Origin: a virus
DNA: 23,676 nucleotides
Strand: one strand, 5' to 3'
IMG/VR virus record: IMGVR_UViG_3300002835_001103
Location: 1-23,676 of that record
In this document: positions 7,342 through 14,678 of the stretch, piece by piece
How the letters are laid out: each line of letters starts with the position of its first letter
Numbering within the stretch: the first letter of the stretch is position 1
Notes under the pieces: generated by a model
What the model saw: only the letters and a program-made list of their open reading frames with translations
Databases searched by the model: none
Told to the model about the DNA's origin: nothing
Translations under genes and position numbers: made by a program

Positions 7342-8145
7342 AAAATGGGTAGTAAAGTAAGTCCTTTTTTTGATATGAAAGCTTTATATTCTATTACTAT
7401 AGGTAATGAATTTACTTTATTAAAACTTATAGAAGATTTAGAATTAAATAATTTTCATGTAATTTCAGCAAATACTGATGGTATAGAAGTATTAGTAAAA
7501 AGATCAGAAGAACAAAAATATTTAGAACTTTGTGAAGAATGGTGTAATTTAACTCAATACACGTTGGAACATGATAAATATGATTGGATTATTTATTCTA
7601 GTATAAATGATTATATTGCTAAAACTATAGAAAGTAAATATAAATTTAAAGGTGATTTTGTATCAGATGTAGAATTATATAAAAATCCATCTAAAAGAAT
7701 TATTCCTTTATCTTTACAACAATACTTTATCAATGGAGTTAAACCAGAAGATTTTATTCCTAATCATAAGGATATATTAGATTTTTGTATTAGAGGAAAA
7801 GCAAATTCTTCTACTTCATTATTTCTTAAATATGATAATGGAGAAAGTATAGATGTAGGTAGTTTAATAAGATATTATTTAACTAAAAACAAAACCGCTC
7901 CTCAATTATTTAAAATAGGTGAAGGCAGTAAAGATAATAGTATTGATGCAAATCAAAATGCGCCTAATGAATTAGGAATTCAAAGAGTAAAACTATTTAA
8001 TAAAATAGTTGACGGACCGTATAATATTGATTATGAACAATATATATATCAGACTTATAAAATCATAGCAAAAATAGAAAAAAACAAAAAAGATTTGAAT
8101 TATGTAGATTCAATCTTAAACAAAGATCAATTTAAATTATTTTAA
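7342..8145 (+). CDS. DNA polymerase family B, exon 2 (palm and thumb)
   Basis: This codes residues 399-665 and continues exon 1 in frame as KMGSKVSPFFDMKALYS, completing motif B. Motif C is ISANTDGIEV (N442, T443, D444): the first Asp of the usual DTD is Asn and the second is kept. Later come KFKGDF (about residue 490), typical of family B thumb/palm 'KxKG' like segments, and a C-terminal region to Phe665. An ATG at 7345 could in principle start a separate peptide, but the exon makes sense only as a continuation of 4978-6171. Total length is like short phage family B polymerases. Confidence 0.87.
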   Translation, partial: KMGSKVSPFFDMKALYSITIGNEFTLLKLIEDLELNNFHVISANTDGIEVLVKRSEEQKYLELCEEWCNLTQYTLEHDKYDWIIYSSINDYIAKTIESKYKFKGDFVSDVELYKNPSKRIIPLSLQQYFINGVKPEDFIPNHKDILDFCIRGKANSSTSLFLKYDNGESIDVGSLIRYYLTKNKTAPQLFKIGEGSKDNSIDANQNAPNELGIQRVKLFNKIVDGPYNIDYEQYIYQTYKIIAKIEKNKKDLNYVDSILNKDQFKLF

Positions 8146-8148
8146 ACA

Positions 8149-8364
8149 ATGAATACAGAATTAACATTATTAATAACAAGATCTGCTAATATATATTTTT
8201 GGATATTTATTATCTTTTTTATTATACAATTTTTACATATGTTTACAAAAGCATATAAAATAAGACAAGAAACTTTAGAAAAATTAGGTAAAATTGAAAA
8301 CGGATTTAGTATTACAAATTTTATAACGTGGTTTTTATTTATTTTAAGCATGTATTACAAATGA
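8149..8364 (+). CDS. Small two-helix membrane protein, 71 aa
   Basis: Two hydrophobic stretches, residues about 14-32 (NIYFWIFIIFFIIQFLHMF) and 55-70 (FITWFLFILSMYYK), flank a charged 22-residue loop. The topology and size could suit a holin-like or inner-membrane phage protein, but nothing specific identifies it. It starts 3 bases after the polymerase stop and ends in an ATGA overlap with the next gene. Confidence 0.6.
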   Translation: MNTELTLLITRSANIYFWIFIIFFIIQFLHMFTKAYKIRQETLEKLGKIENGFSITNFITWFLFILSMYYK

Positions 8365-8612
8365 AAGAATTAACAATACCAACACATTTTAGATTTTTAA
8401 ATAAAAAAGAAGCTAAAAAATGGGATAGAACTACTAAAGATTGGATTCCTATAAATGAAATTCAAGTTAGAGGAAATAATGATTTTTACGATATATCAGC
8501 AGCTTCTTTTTCTTGGGTTCTTTATAATGTTGAAAAACCTAATTTAGAGTTTAAAACAGATAAATTTAGTAAAAAAGATTTAAAAGAATTTAATGGTAGA
8601 TATGGTAGATAA
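8361..8612 (+). CDS. Hypothetical protein, 83 aa
   Basis: I placed the start at the ATG overlapping the previous stop (ATGA), giving MKELTIPTHFRFLNKKEAKK; an upstream in-frame ATG at 8328 would read through the preceding membrane-protein gene and is unlikely. The protein is basic with a Trp/aromatic middle (FYDISAASFSWVLYNVEKP). No family is recognised. Confidence 0.6.
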   Translation: MKELTIPTHFRFLNKKEAKKWDRTTKDWIPINEIQVRGNNDFYDISAASFSWVLYNVEKPNLEFKTDKFSKKDLKEFNGRYGR

Positions 8613-8886
8613 CAATTTAAAAGTAGGAGATTTAGTATCTCCTACTATTATTTACAATACTTTACTTAAAAAAGATAAATATGAAGTAAGAAGTATTTAT
8701 GGTAATAAAATAGAAATATTATCCGATTACCATGGATTAAAATGGTATTTAACAAAAAACTTTAAGAAATGGAAGAAAAATGTAAATTTTATGACGATGG
8801 ACATGGAAACGGAAGTTATATGTCTGGTGCAAGTTGTGGACCTCCTAGTTGCAGATATTCTAAAAAAGAAAAATATAAATATATGA
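8602..8886 (+). CDS. Hypothetical protein, 94 aa, with long 3' overlap
   Basis: Two in-frame ATGs (8593, 8602) are possible; I prefer 8602 because it shortens the overlap with the previous gene. The first 55 residues look like a real small beta-rich domain (LKVGDLVSP, YEVRSIYGNKIEILSDYHGLKW). The last 40 residues (from NVNFMTMDMET) are read out of frame from the start of the following Cys-rich gene and look like a fortuitous extension. The 118-base overlap is far longer than others here. Confidence 0.5.
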   Translation: MVDNNLKVGDLVSPTIIYNTLLKKDKYEVRSIYGNKIEILSDYHGLKWYLTKNFKKWKKNVNFMTMDMETEVICLVQVVDLLVADILKKKNINI

Positions 8887-8996
8887 CTCCAAATTGTGAC
8901 GGTAATTTAGATAAATGTTATTTTACTGTTGAAAAAGTAATTAGTAAAATAAATCAAATAACAGAATTAGAAAATAAATTAAATAAATTATACTAA
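8769..8996 (+). CDS. Small Cys-rich protein, 75 aa, putative metal-binding
   Basis: Five to six cysteines (C5, C23, C28, C43, C49) with Gly-rich spacers (DDGHGNGSYMSGASCGPPSC) suggest a metal site or a compact disulfide/zinc fold; the C-terminal third is a coiled-coil-like helix (INQITELENKLNKL). The patterned composition makes this frame more credible than the overlapping one. Its stop shares a base with the next ATG (TAATG). Function unknown. Confidence 0.6.
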   Translation: MEEKCKFYDDGHGNGSYMSGASCGPPSCRYSKKEKYKYMTPNCDGNLDKCYFTVEKVISKINQITELENKLNKLY

Positions 8997-9364
8997 TGAA
9001 AGCAATAGAAATAAACGATACTCAAAAAGAAATGCTTTTAGAAATGTGTAAAGCATTATTTCCAGAATACAAAAATGTTTGTTTTTATATAGATGGAGAT
9101 GGTAACAATGATTATGACATTATTATTATAAAAGATAAAATTCCGTATATATTAATTCATTGGTTTGAATTTTGTCTTACTCATTTAGCTGAAAAAATAA
9201 TTGCTACATTTAATATAAATGAAGATGGTGATAAAATCTATAAAAGAACATTAAATGATGATTTAAGTAAATTTTATCTAGAATCTTTAAATTTTAGTAG
9301 AGGTTTTATTAAAACACATCCAGTCGATTATTTATATAAACAATTTAAAGAATTAAAATTATGA
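8996..9364 (+). CDS. Hypothetical protein, 122 aa
   Basis: Soluble alpha/beta protein with an acidic strand-turn (CFYIDGDGNNDYDIIIIKD) followed by HWFEFCLTHLAEKI, and a C-terminal helix. No known motif is assigned. It is linked by overlap to both neighbours (TAATG upstream, ATGA downstream). Confidence 0.6.
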   Translation: MKAIEINDTQKEMLLEMCKALFPEYKNVCFYIDGDGNNDYDIIIIKDKIPYILIHWFEFCLTHLAEKIIATFNINEDGDKIYKRTLNDDLSKFYLESLNFSRGFIKTHPVDYLYKQFKELKL

Positions 9365-9615
9365 ACTTAGAAAAAGGAAAATGGTATAAAAATTTAGGAT
9401 ATGAAAATAATTATATTGGTAAATATTTAGATGACTATGATAATAATGCTAAAATAATTTCTGAATATATTACTGGTGAAAAAGAATATAGAAATAAAAG
9501 AGGAACATTATGTTTTAAAAATGCTGTATTAATAGAAGATTTATCTGAAATACAAAAATATTTACCTTTAGGGCATTCTGATTATAAAATAAATAAAATA
9601 ATAGAGTTATGGTAA
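9361..9615 (+). CDS. Small phage protein with LSEIQKYLP motif, 84 aa
   Basis: The N-terminal half is a small beta domain opening KGKWYKN and containing YIGKYLDD. The C-terminal ALVIEDLSEIQKYLPLGHSD-like segment (here AVLIEDLSEIQKYLPLGHSD) resembles a tail I have seen in many small uncharacterised phage proteins; I do not know its function. Overlaps both neighbours. Confidence 0.65.
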   Translation: MNLEKGKWYKNLGYENNYIGKYLDDYDNNAKIISEYITGEKEYRNKRGTLCFKNAVLIEDLSEIQKYLPLGHSDYKINKIIELW

Positions 9616-9821
9616 AAGAAAAAATATTAGGTTGTACAAATGTAAATTGTTCAATAAGAGCAAAATGTAAAAGAGCTAATTTATCTAATAGAAAATCTTT
9701 TGAATTTAAAGAATATAAAGGAATGTGTAATAATTTTATAGATAATAGAAAACAAAATCCTAAAATAAGTAAATTTAAAGATGATATTATAGAGTTTTTA
9801 AATGATGTAGACAATTTTTAA
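9609..9821 (+). CDS. Small Cys-containing protein, 70 aa, putative zinc knuckle
   Basis: Four cysteines spaced C9-x4-C14-x5-C20 and C40 (GCTNVNCSIRAKCKR ... GMCNNF) fit a small zinc-binding unit as found in many short phage proteins; the C-terminus is a charged helix. The residue pattern, not a named family, is the basis. It overlaps the previous gene by 7 bases. Confidence 0.6.
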   Translation: MVKEKILGCTNVNCSIRAKCKRANLSNRKSFEFKEYKGMCNNFIDNRKQNPKISKFKDDIIEFLNDVDNF

Positions 9822-9823
9822 AT

Positions 9824-10573
9824 ATGATTATAAACAGAACATTTGTATGTGGTGACATACACGGAAATTTAAATGCTTTAAAAGAAGTATTAGAAAAAAG
9901 TAATTTTAACAATAAACAAGATAAAATTATTTTTTTAGGAGACTATTGTGATAGAGGTTTACAAACAGCAGAATTAATTCAGTTTCTTATAGAATTAAAA
10001 AACGAAAATTCTAATCATGTATTTATAAAAGGAAACCATGATGAATGGTTAAAAGATTATTTAGTTACAGGAGAAAGAAATCAAGTTTGGGTAATGCAAG
10101 GAGGACAAGAAACAATAGATTCTTATTTGCAAAATCCTAAATATTTAATTGATAAAGAACATGAAAAATTCTTTTTAGATTTAAAACTTTATTACATAGA
10201 TACACAAAATAGAGTTTTTGTACACGGAGGATTTACTTCTCATAGAGGAATAGGTTATGAGCCTTATGAATCTAATTATTGGTGGGACAGAACTTTATGG
10301 GAATTAGCATACGCTACTAGAAAAACACCTACTCCTAAAAAATTTCTTTATTATAAAGAAATATATATAGGGCACACTAGTACATTAAATTGGACTATTG
10401 ATGAAATAATTAATCCTATAGGCGAAGTAATAAAAGGAGATTTTCCTTGTACTACACCTATGAATTGTCATAATATATGGAATATAGACACAGGAGCAGG
10501 ATACAAAAAAGGAAAATTAACCTTATTAAATATAGACACTAAAGAATATTATCAATCAAATGAAATTAAATAA
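9824..10573 (+). CDS. Calcineurin-like Ser/Thr protein phosphatase (lambda PPase type)
   Basis: 249 aa, all metallophosphatase motifs in order: GDIHG at 10-14 (D11, H13), GDYCDRG at 39-45 (D40), GNHDE at 70-74 (N71, H72), VHGG at 133-136 (H134) and a late IGHT. The GDYCDRG form and length match phage lambda-like PP2A-type phosphatases, which remove phosphate from proteins or small substrates with a two-metal site. The phage may use it to change host phosphorylation, but the target is unknown. It lies between small unknown genes and overlaps the following coiled-coil gene by 14 bases. Confidence 0.88.
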   Translation: MIINRTFVCGDIHGNLNALKEVLEKSNFNNKQDKIIFLGDYCDRGLQTAELIQFLIELKNENSNHVFIKGNHDEWLKDYLVTGERNQVWVMQGGQETIDSYLQNPKYLIDKEHEKFFLDLKLYYIDTQNRVFVHGGFTSHRGIGYEPYESNYWWDRTLWELAYATRKTPTPKKFLYYKEIYIGHTSTLNWTIDEIINPIGEVIKGDFPCTTPMNCHNIWNIDTGAGYKKGKLTLLNIDTKEYYQSNEIK

Positions 10574-10940
10574 AGAACAAATAAAAGCATTAGCTAATAA
10601 AATATTAGCAGAAATTAAAGAACAAGTTAATTTAAAAAATGAAAAAATAACAAATTTAAAAGAAAACAGAAAGAAAATAGATAAAATCATGTCTATTTTT
10701 GAACCTGCTTTTGAATTACAAGAAAAAGAAATTATAAACATTTCTTGTTATAATTATAAAGATGAAAAAGTATATGCTAGTACTAAAGAAAGTTTAAGAG
10801 AAAAATTAGAAAGAAAAGAATTAGATTTAATTTCTTTACCTGTGTTATACCAAATAGAAAATAGTATTATTTTAAATACTATTGAATGTGATAATTTAGA
10901 TGAATTAATCGAAAGAATTAAAAACGAATACATTAATTAA
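10560..10940 (+). CDS. Coiled-coil hypothetical protein, 126 aa
   Basis: The first half is Lys/Glu-rich with heptad-like hydrophobic spacing (IKALANKILAEIKEQVNLK and on), predicting a coiled coil; the second half is a smaller mixed domain (NIISCYNYKDEKVYASTKES region). No known motif. The start lies inside the last codons of the phosphatase gene, so translation is likely coupled. Confidence 0.6.
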   Translation: MKLNKEQIKALANKILAEIKEQVNLKNEKITNLKENRKKIDKIMSIFEPAFELQEKEIINISCYNYKDEKVYASTKESLREKLERKELDLISLPVLYQIENSIILNTIECDNLDELIERIKNEYIN

Positions 10941-10942
10941 AA

Positions 10943-11314
10943 ATGGGCAGATATTATTCAGGAGACATAGAAGGTAAATTTTGGTTTGCTGTTCAATCAA
11001 GCAACGCAGCAGATAGATTCGGAGTAATTGGAAACGAACCAAATTATATAGAATATTATTTCGAAAAAGAAGATTTACCTAAAATAAAAAAAGAATTAGC
11101 TAAAATTAAAAAAACAATAGGTTCAAAAAATTTAAAAACTTTTAAAGATTTTTTCAAAAAAACAAATGGATATAATGATGAAATAATGAGAGAAAATGGA
11201 GTTTTAGAAATTTGGAATGAACATAATAGAGATTATGCTGATTACATTTTAGGTGAAAAAATTAAAAATTATTTAAAAAACAACGATAGTTGTGAATTTA
11301 CAGCAGAATTATAA
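10943..11314 (+). CDS. Conserved phage hypothetical protein, 123 aa
   Basis: The N-terminus MGRYYSGDIEGKFWFAVQSS is a distinctive opening that I associate with uncharacterised phage and bacterial proteins; it is followed by ADRFG and a Lys/Glu-rich helical region. No enzymatic motif is visible. It precedes the amidotransferase-like hydrolase with a 1-base gap. Confidence 0.65.
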   Translation: MGRYYSGDIEGKFWFAVQSSNAADRFGVIGNEPNYIEYYFEKEDLPKIKKELAKIKKTIGSKNLKTFKDFFKKTNGYNDEIMRENGVLEIWNEHNRDYADYILGEKIKNYLKNNDSCEFTAEL

Positions 11315-11315
11315 A

Positions 11316-11987
11316 ATGAACAATAAAAAAAGAATAGGAATTCCTGGTTGGTTAATAGATGGTAAATGTTTTGGAGTAACATTACCTTATATTAATTATA
11401 TATCAAAATTTGGAATCCCAATAATTATTACTCCCAATCAAGTAAATGATTTACCAGAAATAGATTTATTATATTTACCAGGAGGATTAGATGTAAATCC
11501 TTTAAATTATAATGAAATGCCTGGTTATTATACTCAAAACCCAAATGTTATGTTGGAATATTTCGATAAACACATTCTTCCTAAATATATAGAAAATAAT
11601 ACGTCTATATTCGCTGTATGCAGAGGTGCTCAATCGTTGTTTACTATGTATGGAGGAACTTTAATACAAGATTTTAAAGAACATAAACAAAGTGGTTATC
11701 CTACAGATCAATGTCATTTAATTAGACCTAAAAATCCTGCTTTATATACAGAATATAATAAATTATTTAGTAAATTAAAAGTAAATAGTAGACATCATCA
11801 AATGATGATAGATGACGAAAAAAGCAATGAAATAGATGTTATTGCTGTAGCTGAGGATTTTAAAGACATTGTAGAAGTTTGGAAACATAAAACTAAGAAC
11901 ATTTGGGGTGTTCAATATCATCCAGAAGACCATGGAATTAATGATGAATTTTCCCCTTTTGTTATAAATAATTTGTTAAATAAATAA
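11316..11987 (+). CDS. Class I glutamine-amidotransferase-like hydrolase (peptidase C26 / PuuD type), copy 1
   Basis: 223 aa from the ATG at 11316, one base after the previous stop; a GTG at 11292 would overlap that gene and is less likely. The triad is clear: nucleophile elbow AVCRGAQ with C102, and VQYHPED with H202 and E204; LPGG near residue 54-57 and YGGTLIQ also fit the family. Relatives cleave gamma-glutamyl bonds (for example gamma-glutamyl-GABA hydrolase). A paralogue, split by an intron, is at 19051-20663 within the amidoligase cluster, so this copy is likely part of the same chemistry although it sits 3.4 kb away. Confidence 0.85.
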   Translation: MNNKKRIGIPGWLIDGKCFGVTLPYINYISKFGIPIIITPNQVNDLPEIDLLYLPGGLDVNPLNYNEMPGYYTQNPNVMLEYFDKHILPKYIENNTSIFAVCRGAQSLFTMYGGTLIQDFKEHKQSGYPTDQCHLIRPKNPALYTEYNKLFSKLKVNSRHHQMMIDDEKSNEIDVIAVAEDFKDIVEVWKHKTKNIWGVQYHPEDHGINDEFSPFVINNLLNK

Positions 11988-12003
11988 AAAAATAGTATAT
12001 TTG
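11973..12003 (+). promoter_or_regulatory. Bacteroidota-type promoter before the ATPase/SSB pair
   Basis: TTG at 11973-11975 (TTTG from 11972), 20 bases, then TATATTTG at 11996-12003, matching TTG / TAnnTTTG. The next ATG is only 5 bases after the -7 box, so the transcript should be leaderless or nearly so. It starts the 12008-13658 unit, which is closed by the terminator at 13681. Confidence 0.7.
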
Positions 12004-12007
12004 TAGT

Positions 12008-12679
12008 ATGGAAAAAGAAAGGAATTATTACGCTAAAGTGGCGATAGTTGGTCAATCTGGTACAGGGAAATCTTATTTAAGTAAAACTGCTGATAAAGAA
12101 ACAACAGGTTTAATTAATGTAGAAAGAAAACCTTTACCTTATAAATCAATGCCTCTTTTTAAATTTGAAGGTAGACCTAAAACATGGGTAGCATTTATTA
12201 AAAATTTAAATGATTATATTAATAACCCAGAAGTTAAATCAATTATTATTGATTCTCAAACAATGGCTTTAAATATATTGCACAATGAAATGGGTAAAAC
12301 TTTTACTGGATATGATATTTATAAAAACTTTAATAAAGCTGTTTATGATTATTTAGAAACATTAAAGAATGCAGAAAAAGACATTATTGTTTTATCACAT
12401 GATGAAATTTTACCAATAGAAGGAGAAAAAGTAAAGAGAATGGCTGTTCACGGAAAAGAATATGAAGGTAAAATAGAACAGCACTATAGTATAGTTCTTT
12501 ATACAGGAACTAGACTAAAAGAAGGTAGTCCTGAATATTTTTTAAAGACTTTTGAGCCTGGTACATCAACTAAAGTACCAGAAGGTTTATTTCCAGATAA
12601 AAATGGAATAACTTTAAAAGAAATTAAAAATGACAGTGGTTACATATTTGAAGAATTAAAAAATTATTACAGTAAATAA
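12008..12679 (+). CDS. P-loop ATPase, AAA_24 / Sak4-like recombination protein
   Basis: 223 aa with a RecA-like core: Walker A GQSGTGKS at 15-22 (K21), Walker B SIIIDSQ with D82 and a Ser/His sensor region (IIVLSHDEI). Phage proteins of this build (Sak4-like, related to RecA/Rad51) assist single-strand annealing or strand exchange and are often next to an SSB gene, as here (1-base gap to 12681). The C-terminal part KLDGSPEYF-like region to ELKNYYSK is typical of the AAA_24 group. Function as a recombinase or replication accessory is inference from context; the ATPase fold is direct. Promoter immediately upstream. Confidence 0.75.
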   Translation: MEKERNYYAKVAIVGQSGTGKSYLSKTADKETTGLINVERKPLPYKSMPLFKFEGRPKTWVAFIKNLNDYINNPEVKSIIIDSQTMALNILHNEMGKTFTGYDIYKNFNKAVYDYLETLKNAEKDIIVLSHDEILPIEGEKVKRMAVHGKEYEGKIEQHYSIVLYTGTRLKEGSPEYFLKTFEPGTSTKVPEGLFPDKNGITLKEIKNDSGYIFEELKNYYSK

Positions 12680-12680
12680 T

Positions 12681-13658
12681 ATGAATATAGTAGATAAAAA
12701 ACAATCAGACTTTGAAAAAAAGTATTACGCAGGATTAGAAAAATTTAAAATAATTAAAGTAAATCCAACATTAGAAGAAAAATGCAAACTCTATGATAGA
12801 GAACCTAGAGAAAATGAAAAAGAAACAGATTATGTAACAATTAAAGAAAATGTAGATACTGTTAGAATTTCAATTTATATGGAAGCAATTGATACAGATA
12901 GAATTGTATCTAAAACTTTCTTTATTGAAAATAATCCATCTGTTTCTAGAGATGGAGCTAAAACTCAATATATTAATTCAGTTTGTCAATCTACTTGGGT
13001 TGATAGTGAAGAAAACTTACCTACTTGGTTTACAGACCATATTGATTTTAAAACAAAATTAAGTATGGGTAAAAAAACTTACAGAGTTGCTAAAAAAGGA
13101 GAAGTTGATTTATATGAATTTTTTAAAAATGTTACTCAAACTAAAGTAGATTATAGAAATACTGAAGTTAACATTGATTTTAAATTTGTAAAACTTTTAA
13201 GAGGTGAATTTAATGATATTAATACTTATTTTACTAATCCTAATTATGTACCTCCTTTTTATAGTTTAAATTTTATTAAAAATACTTTAACTCCTGATGG
13301 AGAAACAAAGTCAAATAATGAAGTTTATACTAAAGTAGTTATTCCTGAAAGATTATATAATACTTATTATGCTCAAATTGTTCATTTCTATGAAGAGTTT
13401 TTAAATGACCAAGAATTTTTAAAATCTAACGACATTGTAGTTCCTACAATTACTAGTGTTTGTGGTTATTTAGATAATCCTAACTTTATAATGAAAAATG
13501 AATACGATAGAAAAGCTTTAGAGTATATATTTAATTCAACTAAAGGAGAATACGGTTGTAAAGGTTTCTTTAAATTAGCTCCTGTATTTGAATATAAAGC
13601 AAACATGGATATTACTAGTAGTAATAATGTGTTTAGTGATTCTGATACAAGTTATTAA
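12681..13658 (+). CDS. Single-stranded-DNA-binding-like phage protein
   Basis: 325 aa. Beta-rich N-terminal domain with TYVxxSVCQS-like segment (AKTQYINSVCQSTWVDSEE, WFTDH), then a mid-part with VDLYEFFKNV and VKLLRGEFNDINTY, and an acidic/polar tail (FSDSDTSY). The order INSVCQSTWVD ... DLYEFF ... LLRGEF matches what I recall of SSB-like proteins in Bacteroidota phages, and acidic tails are usual in phage SSBs. The position just after the Sak4-like ATPase and just before the primase supports it. I could not verify the match by search. Confidence 0.65.
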   Translation: MNIVDKKQSDFEKKYYAGLEKFKIIKVNPTLEEKCKLYDREPRENEKETDYVTIKENVDTVRISIYMEAIDTDRIVSKTFFIENNPSVSRDGAKTQYINSVCQSTWVDSEENLPTWFTDHIDFKTKLSMGKKTYRVAKKGEVDLYEFFKNVTQTKVDYRNTEVNIDFKFVKLLRGEFNDINTYFTNPNYVPPFYSLNFIKNTLTPDGETKSNNEVYTKVVIPERLYNTYYAQIVHFYEEFLNDQEFLKSNDIVVPTITSVCGYLDNPNFIMKNEYDRKALEYIFNSTKGEYGCKGFFKLAPVFEYKANMDITSSNNVFSDSDTSY

Positions 13659-13680
13659 TAACTAATAAAACAACTTAATT

Positions 13681-13710
13681 AAAGGGAAGTAGAAATACTT
13701 CCCTTTTTTT
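13681..13710 (+). terminator. Intrinsic transcription terminator
   Basis: A perfect 11-base stem AAAGGGAAGTA (13681-13691), loop GAAA, TACTTCCCTTT (13696-13706), running into a T tract to 13710. This is 23 bases after the SSB-like gene and before the primase gene, so it closes the 12008-13658 unit. It is the only strong rho-independent terminator I see in the window. Confidence 0.93.
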
Positions 13711-13721
13711 ATTATATTAAC

Positions 13722-14678
13722 ATGAACATAGTATTAAAACCAACATTAGAAGAATATTTTCAAAAAGTAAGTCACGAAGAAGTATATAGAAGATATATGC
13801 CTTGGGATTTTAAATTAAATAGATTAACTAGAAATCCTTTTATACTAAAAGATAGAAATCCTTCTTTTATAATAGGTACTAAATTTGGTAAAATAACACA
13901 TAAAGCATTTAATACTTCTCATGGTGGAGATTGTATTAAGTTTGTACAAGAAATGTTTAATTTATCGAGAAGAGATGCTATTGAAACTATTATGAAAGAT
14001 ATTCCTATTAACAATAGAGTAATCATTAATAATGTAATAGAAGAAAAAGAACCATATTATTCTACAATTCAAGTAGTTACTAAAAAGTTTACAACAACTG
14101 AATTAAATTATTGGAAAGAATATTATCAAGGATTGGAAGATTTAACAAGAGAAAATATTTACTCTGTTAAAGATGTTTATATTAATAAAGAAAAACAATA
14201 TTATAGTGATATAACATTTGGTTATTATTATCCTACTTTAAATAGTTGGAAAATATACTCTCCTTATGAAAAGAAAGAAAAGAAATGGAGAACTAATGTA
14301 CCATTTGACTATATTGAATATCTCGAAACAATAAATCCTTCTGAAAATTGCTTTATTTCTAAATCTAAAAAAGATAAAATGGTTTTACAAAAAGCATTAG
14401 AAACAAATAATATTTGTATTACCCAAGGTGAAAGTATTGCATGTTTTAGTGAAGAAAATATAAATCTATTAAATAAAAACAAAGAAAATATTACGGTCTT
14501 TGATAATGATAGTACAGGAGTTAAAAATTCTTTAAAATTAACAGAGCTTTATAATTTTAAACATTGTAATGTTCCTTATGTTTATAGTAAAAATGGAATA
14601 ACAGATTTTGCGGATGTGTGTAGAAATTATGGATTATTAAAAATAAAAAAACATTTTAAAGAAAAACAATGGATTTAG
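13722..14678 (+). CDS. DnaG-type DNA primase (TOPRIM), zinc-less form
   Basis: 318 aa. N-terminal part resembles the DnaG zinc-domain region without cysteines: DRNPSF, then KAFNTSHGGDCIKFVQEMFN, where GGDxIxF is the usual end of that domain. The TOPRIM core follows: FISKSKKDKMVL (about residue 212), ITQGES, and the acidic FDNDSTG with D261 and D263. Such phage primases make RNA primers for the family B polymerase and DnaB-type helicase encoded at 3798-8145. The gene starts 11 bases after the terminator; I see no clear promoter box, so it may depend on read-through. Overlaps the next gene by 10 bases. Confidence 0.82.
   Translation: MNIVLKPTLEEYFQKVSHEEVYRRYMPWDFKLNRLTRNPFILKDRNPSFIIGTKFGKITHKAFNTSHGGDCIKFVQEMFNLSRRDAIETIMKDIPINNRVIINNVIEEKEPYYSTIQVVTKKFTTTELNYWKEYYQGLEDLTRENIYSVKDVYINKEKQYYSDITFGYYYPTLNSWKIYSPYEKKEKKWRTNVPFDYIEYLETINPSENCFISKSKKDKMVLQKALETNNICITQGESIACFSEENINLLNKNKENITVFDNDSTGVKNSLKLTELYNFKHCNVPYVYSKNGITDFADVCRNYGLLKIKKHFKEKQWI

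Noticed and set aside
8142-8351. Minus-strand frame opposite the small membrane protein.
   Set aside because: It mirrors the + strand gene, which has a plausible start, overlaps neighbours in the usual way and encodes two transmembrane helices.
8754-8760. Slippery heptamer A AAA AAC that might join the 8602 and 8769 frames by -1 frameshifting.
   Set aside because: After a -1 slip the new frame reads CTT then TAA (8763-8765), before the ATG at 8769, so the two frames cannot be fused this way.
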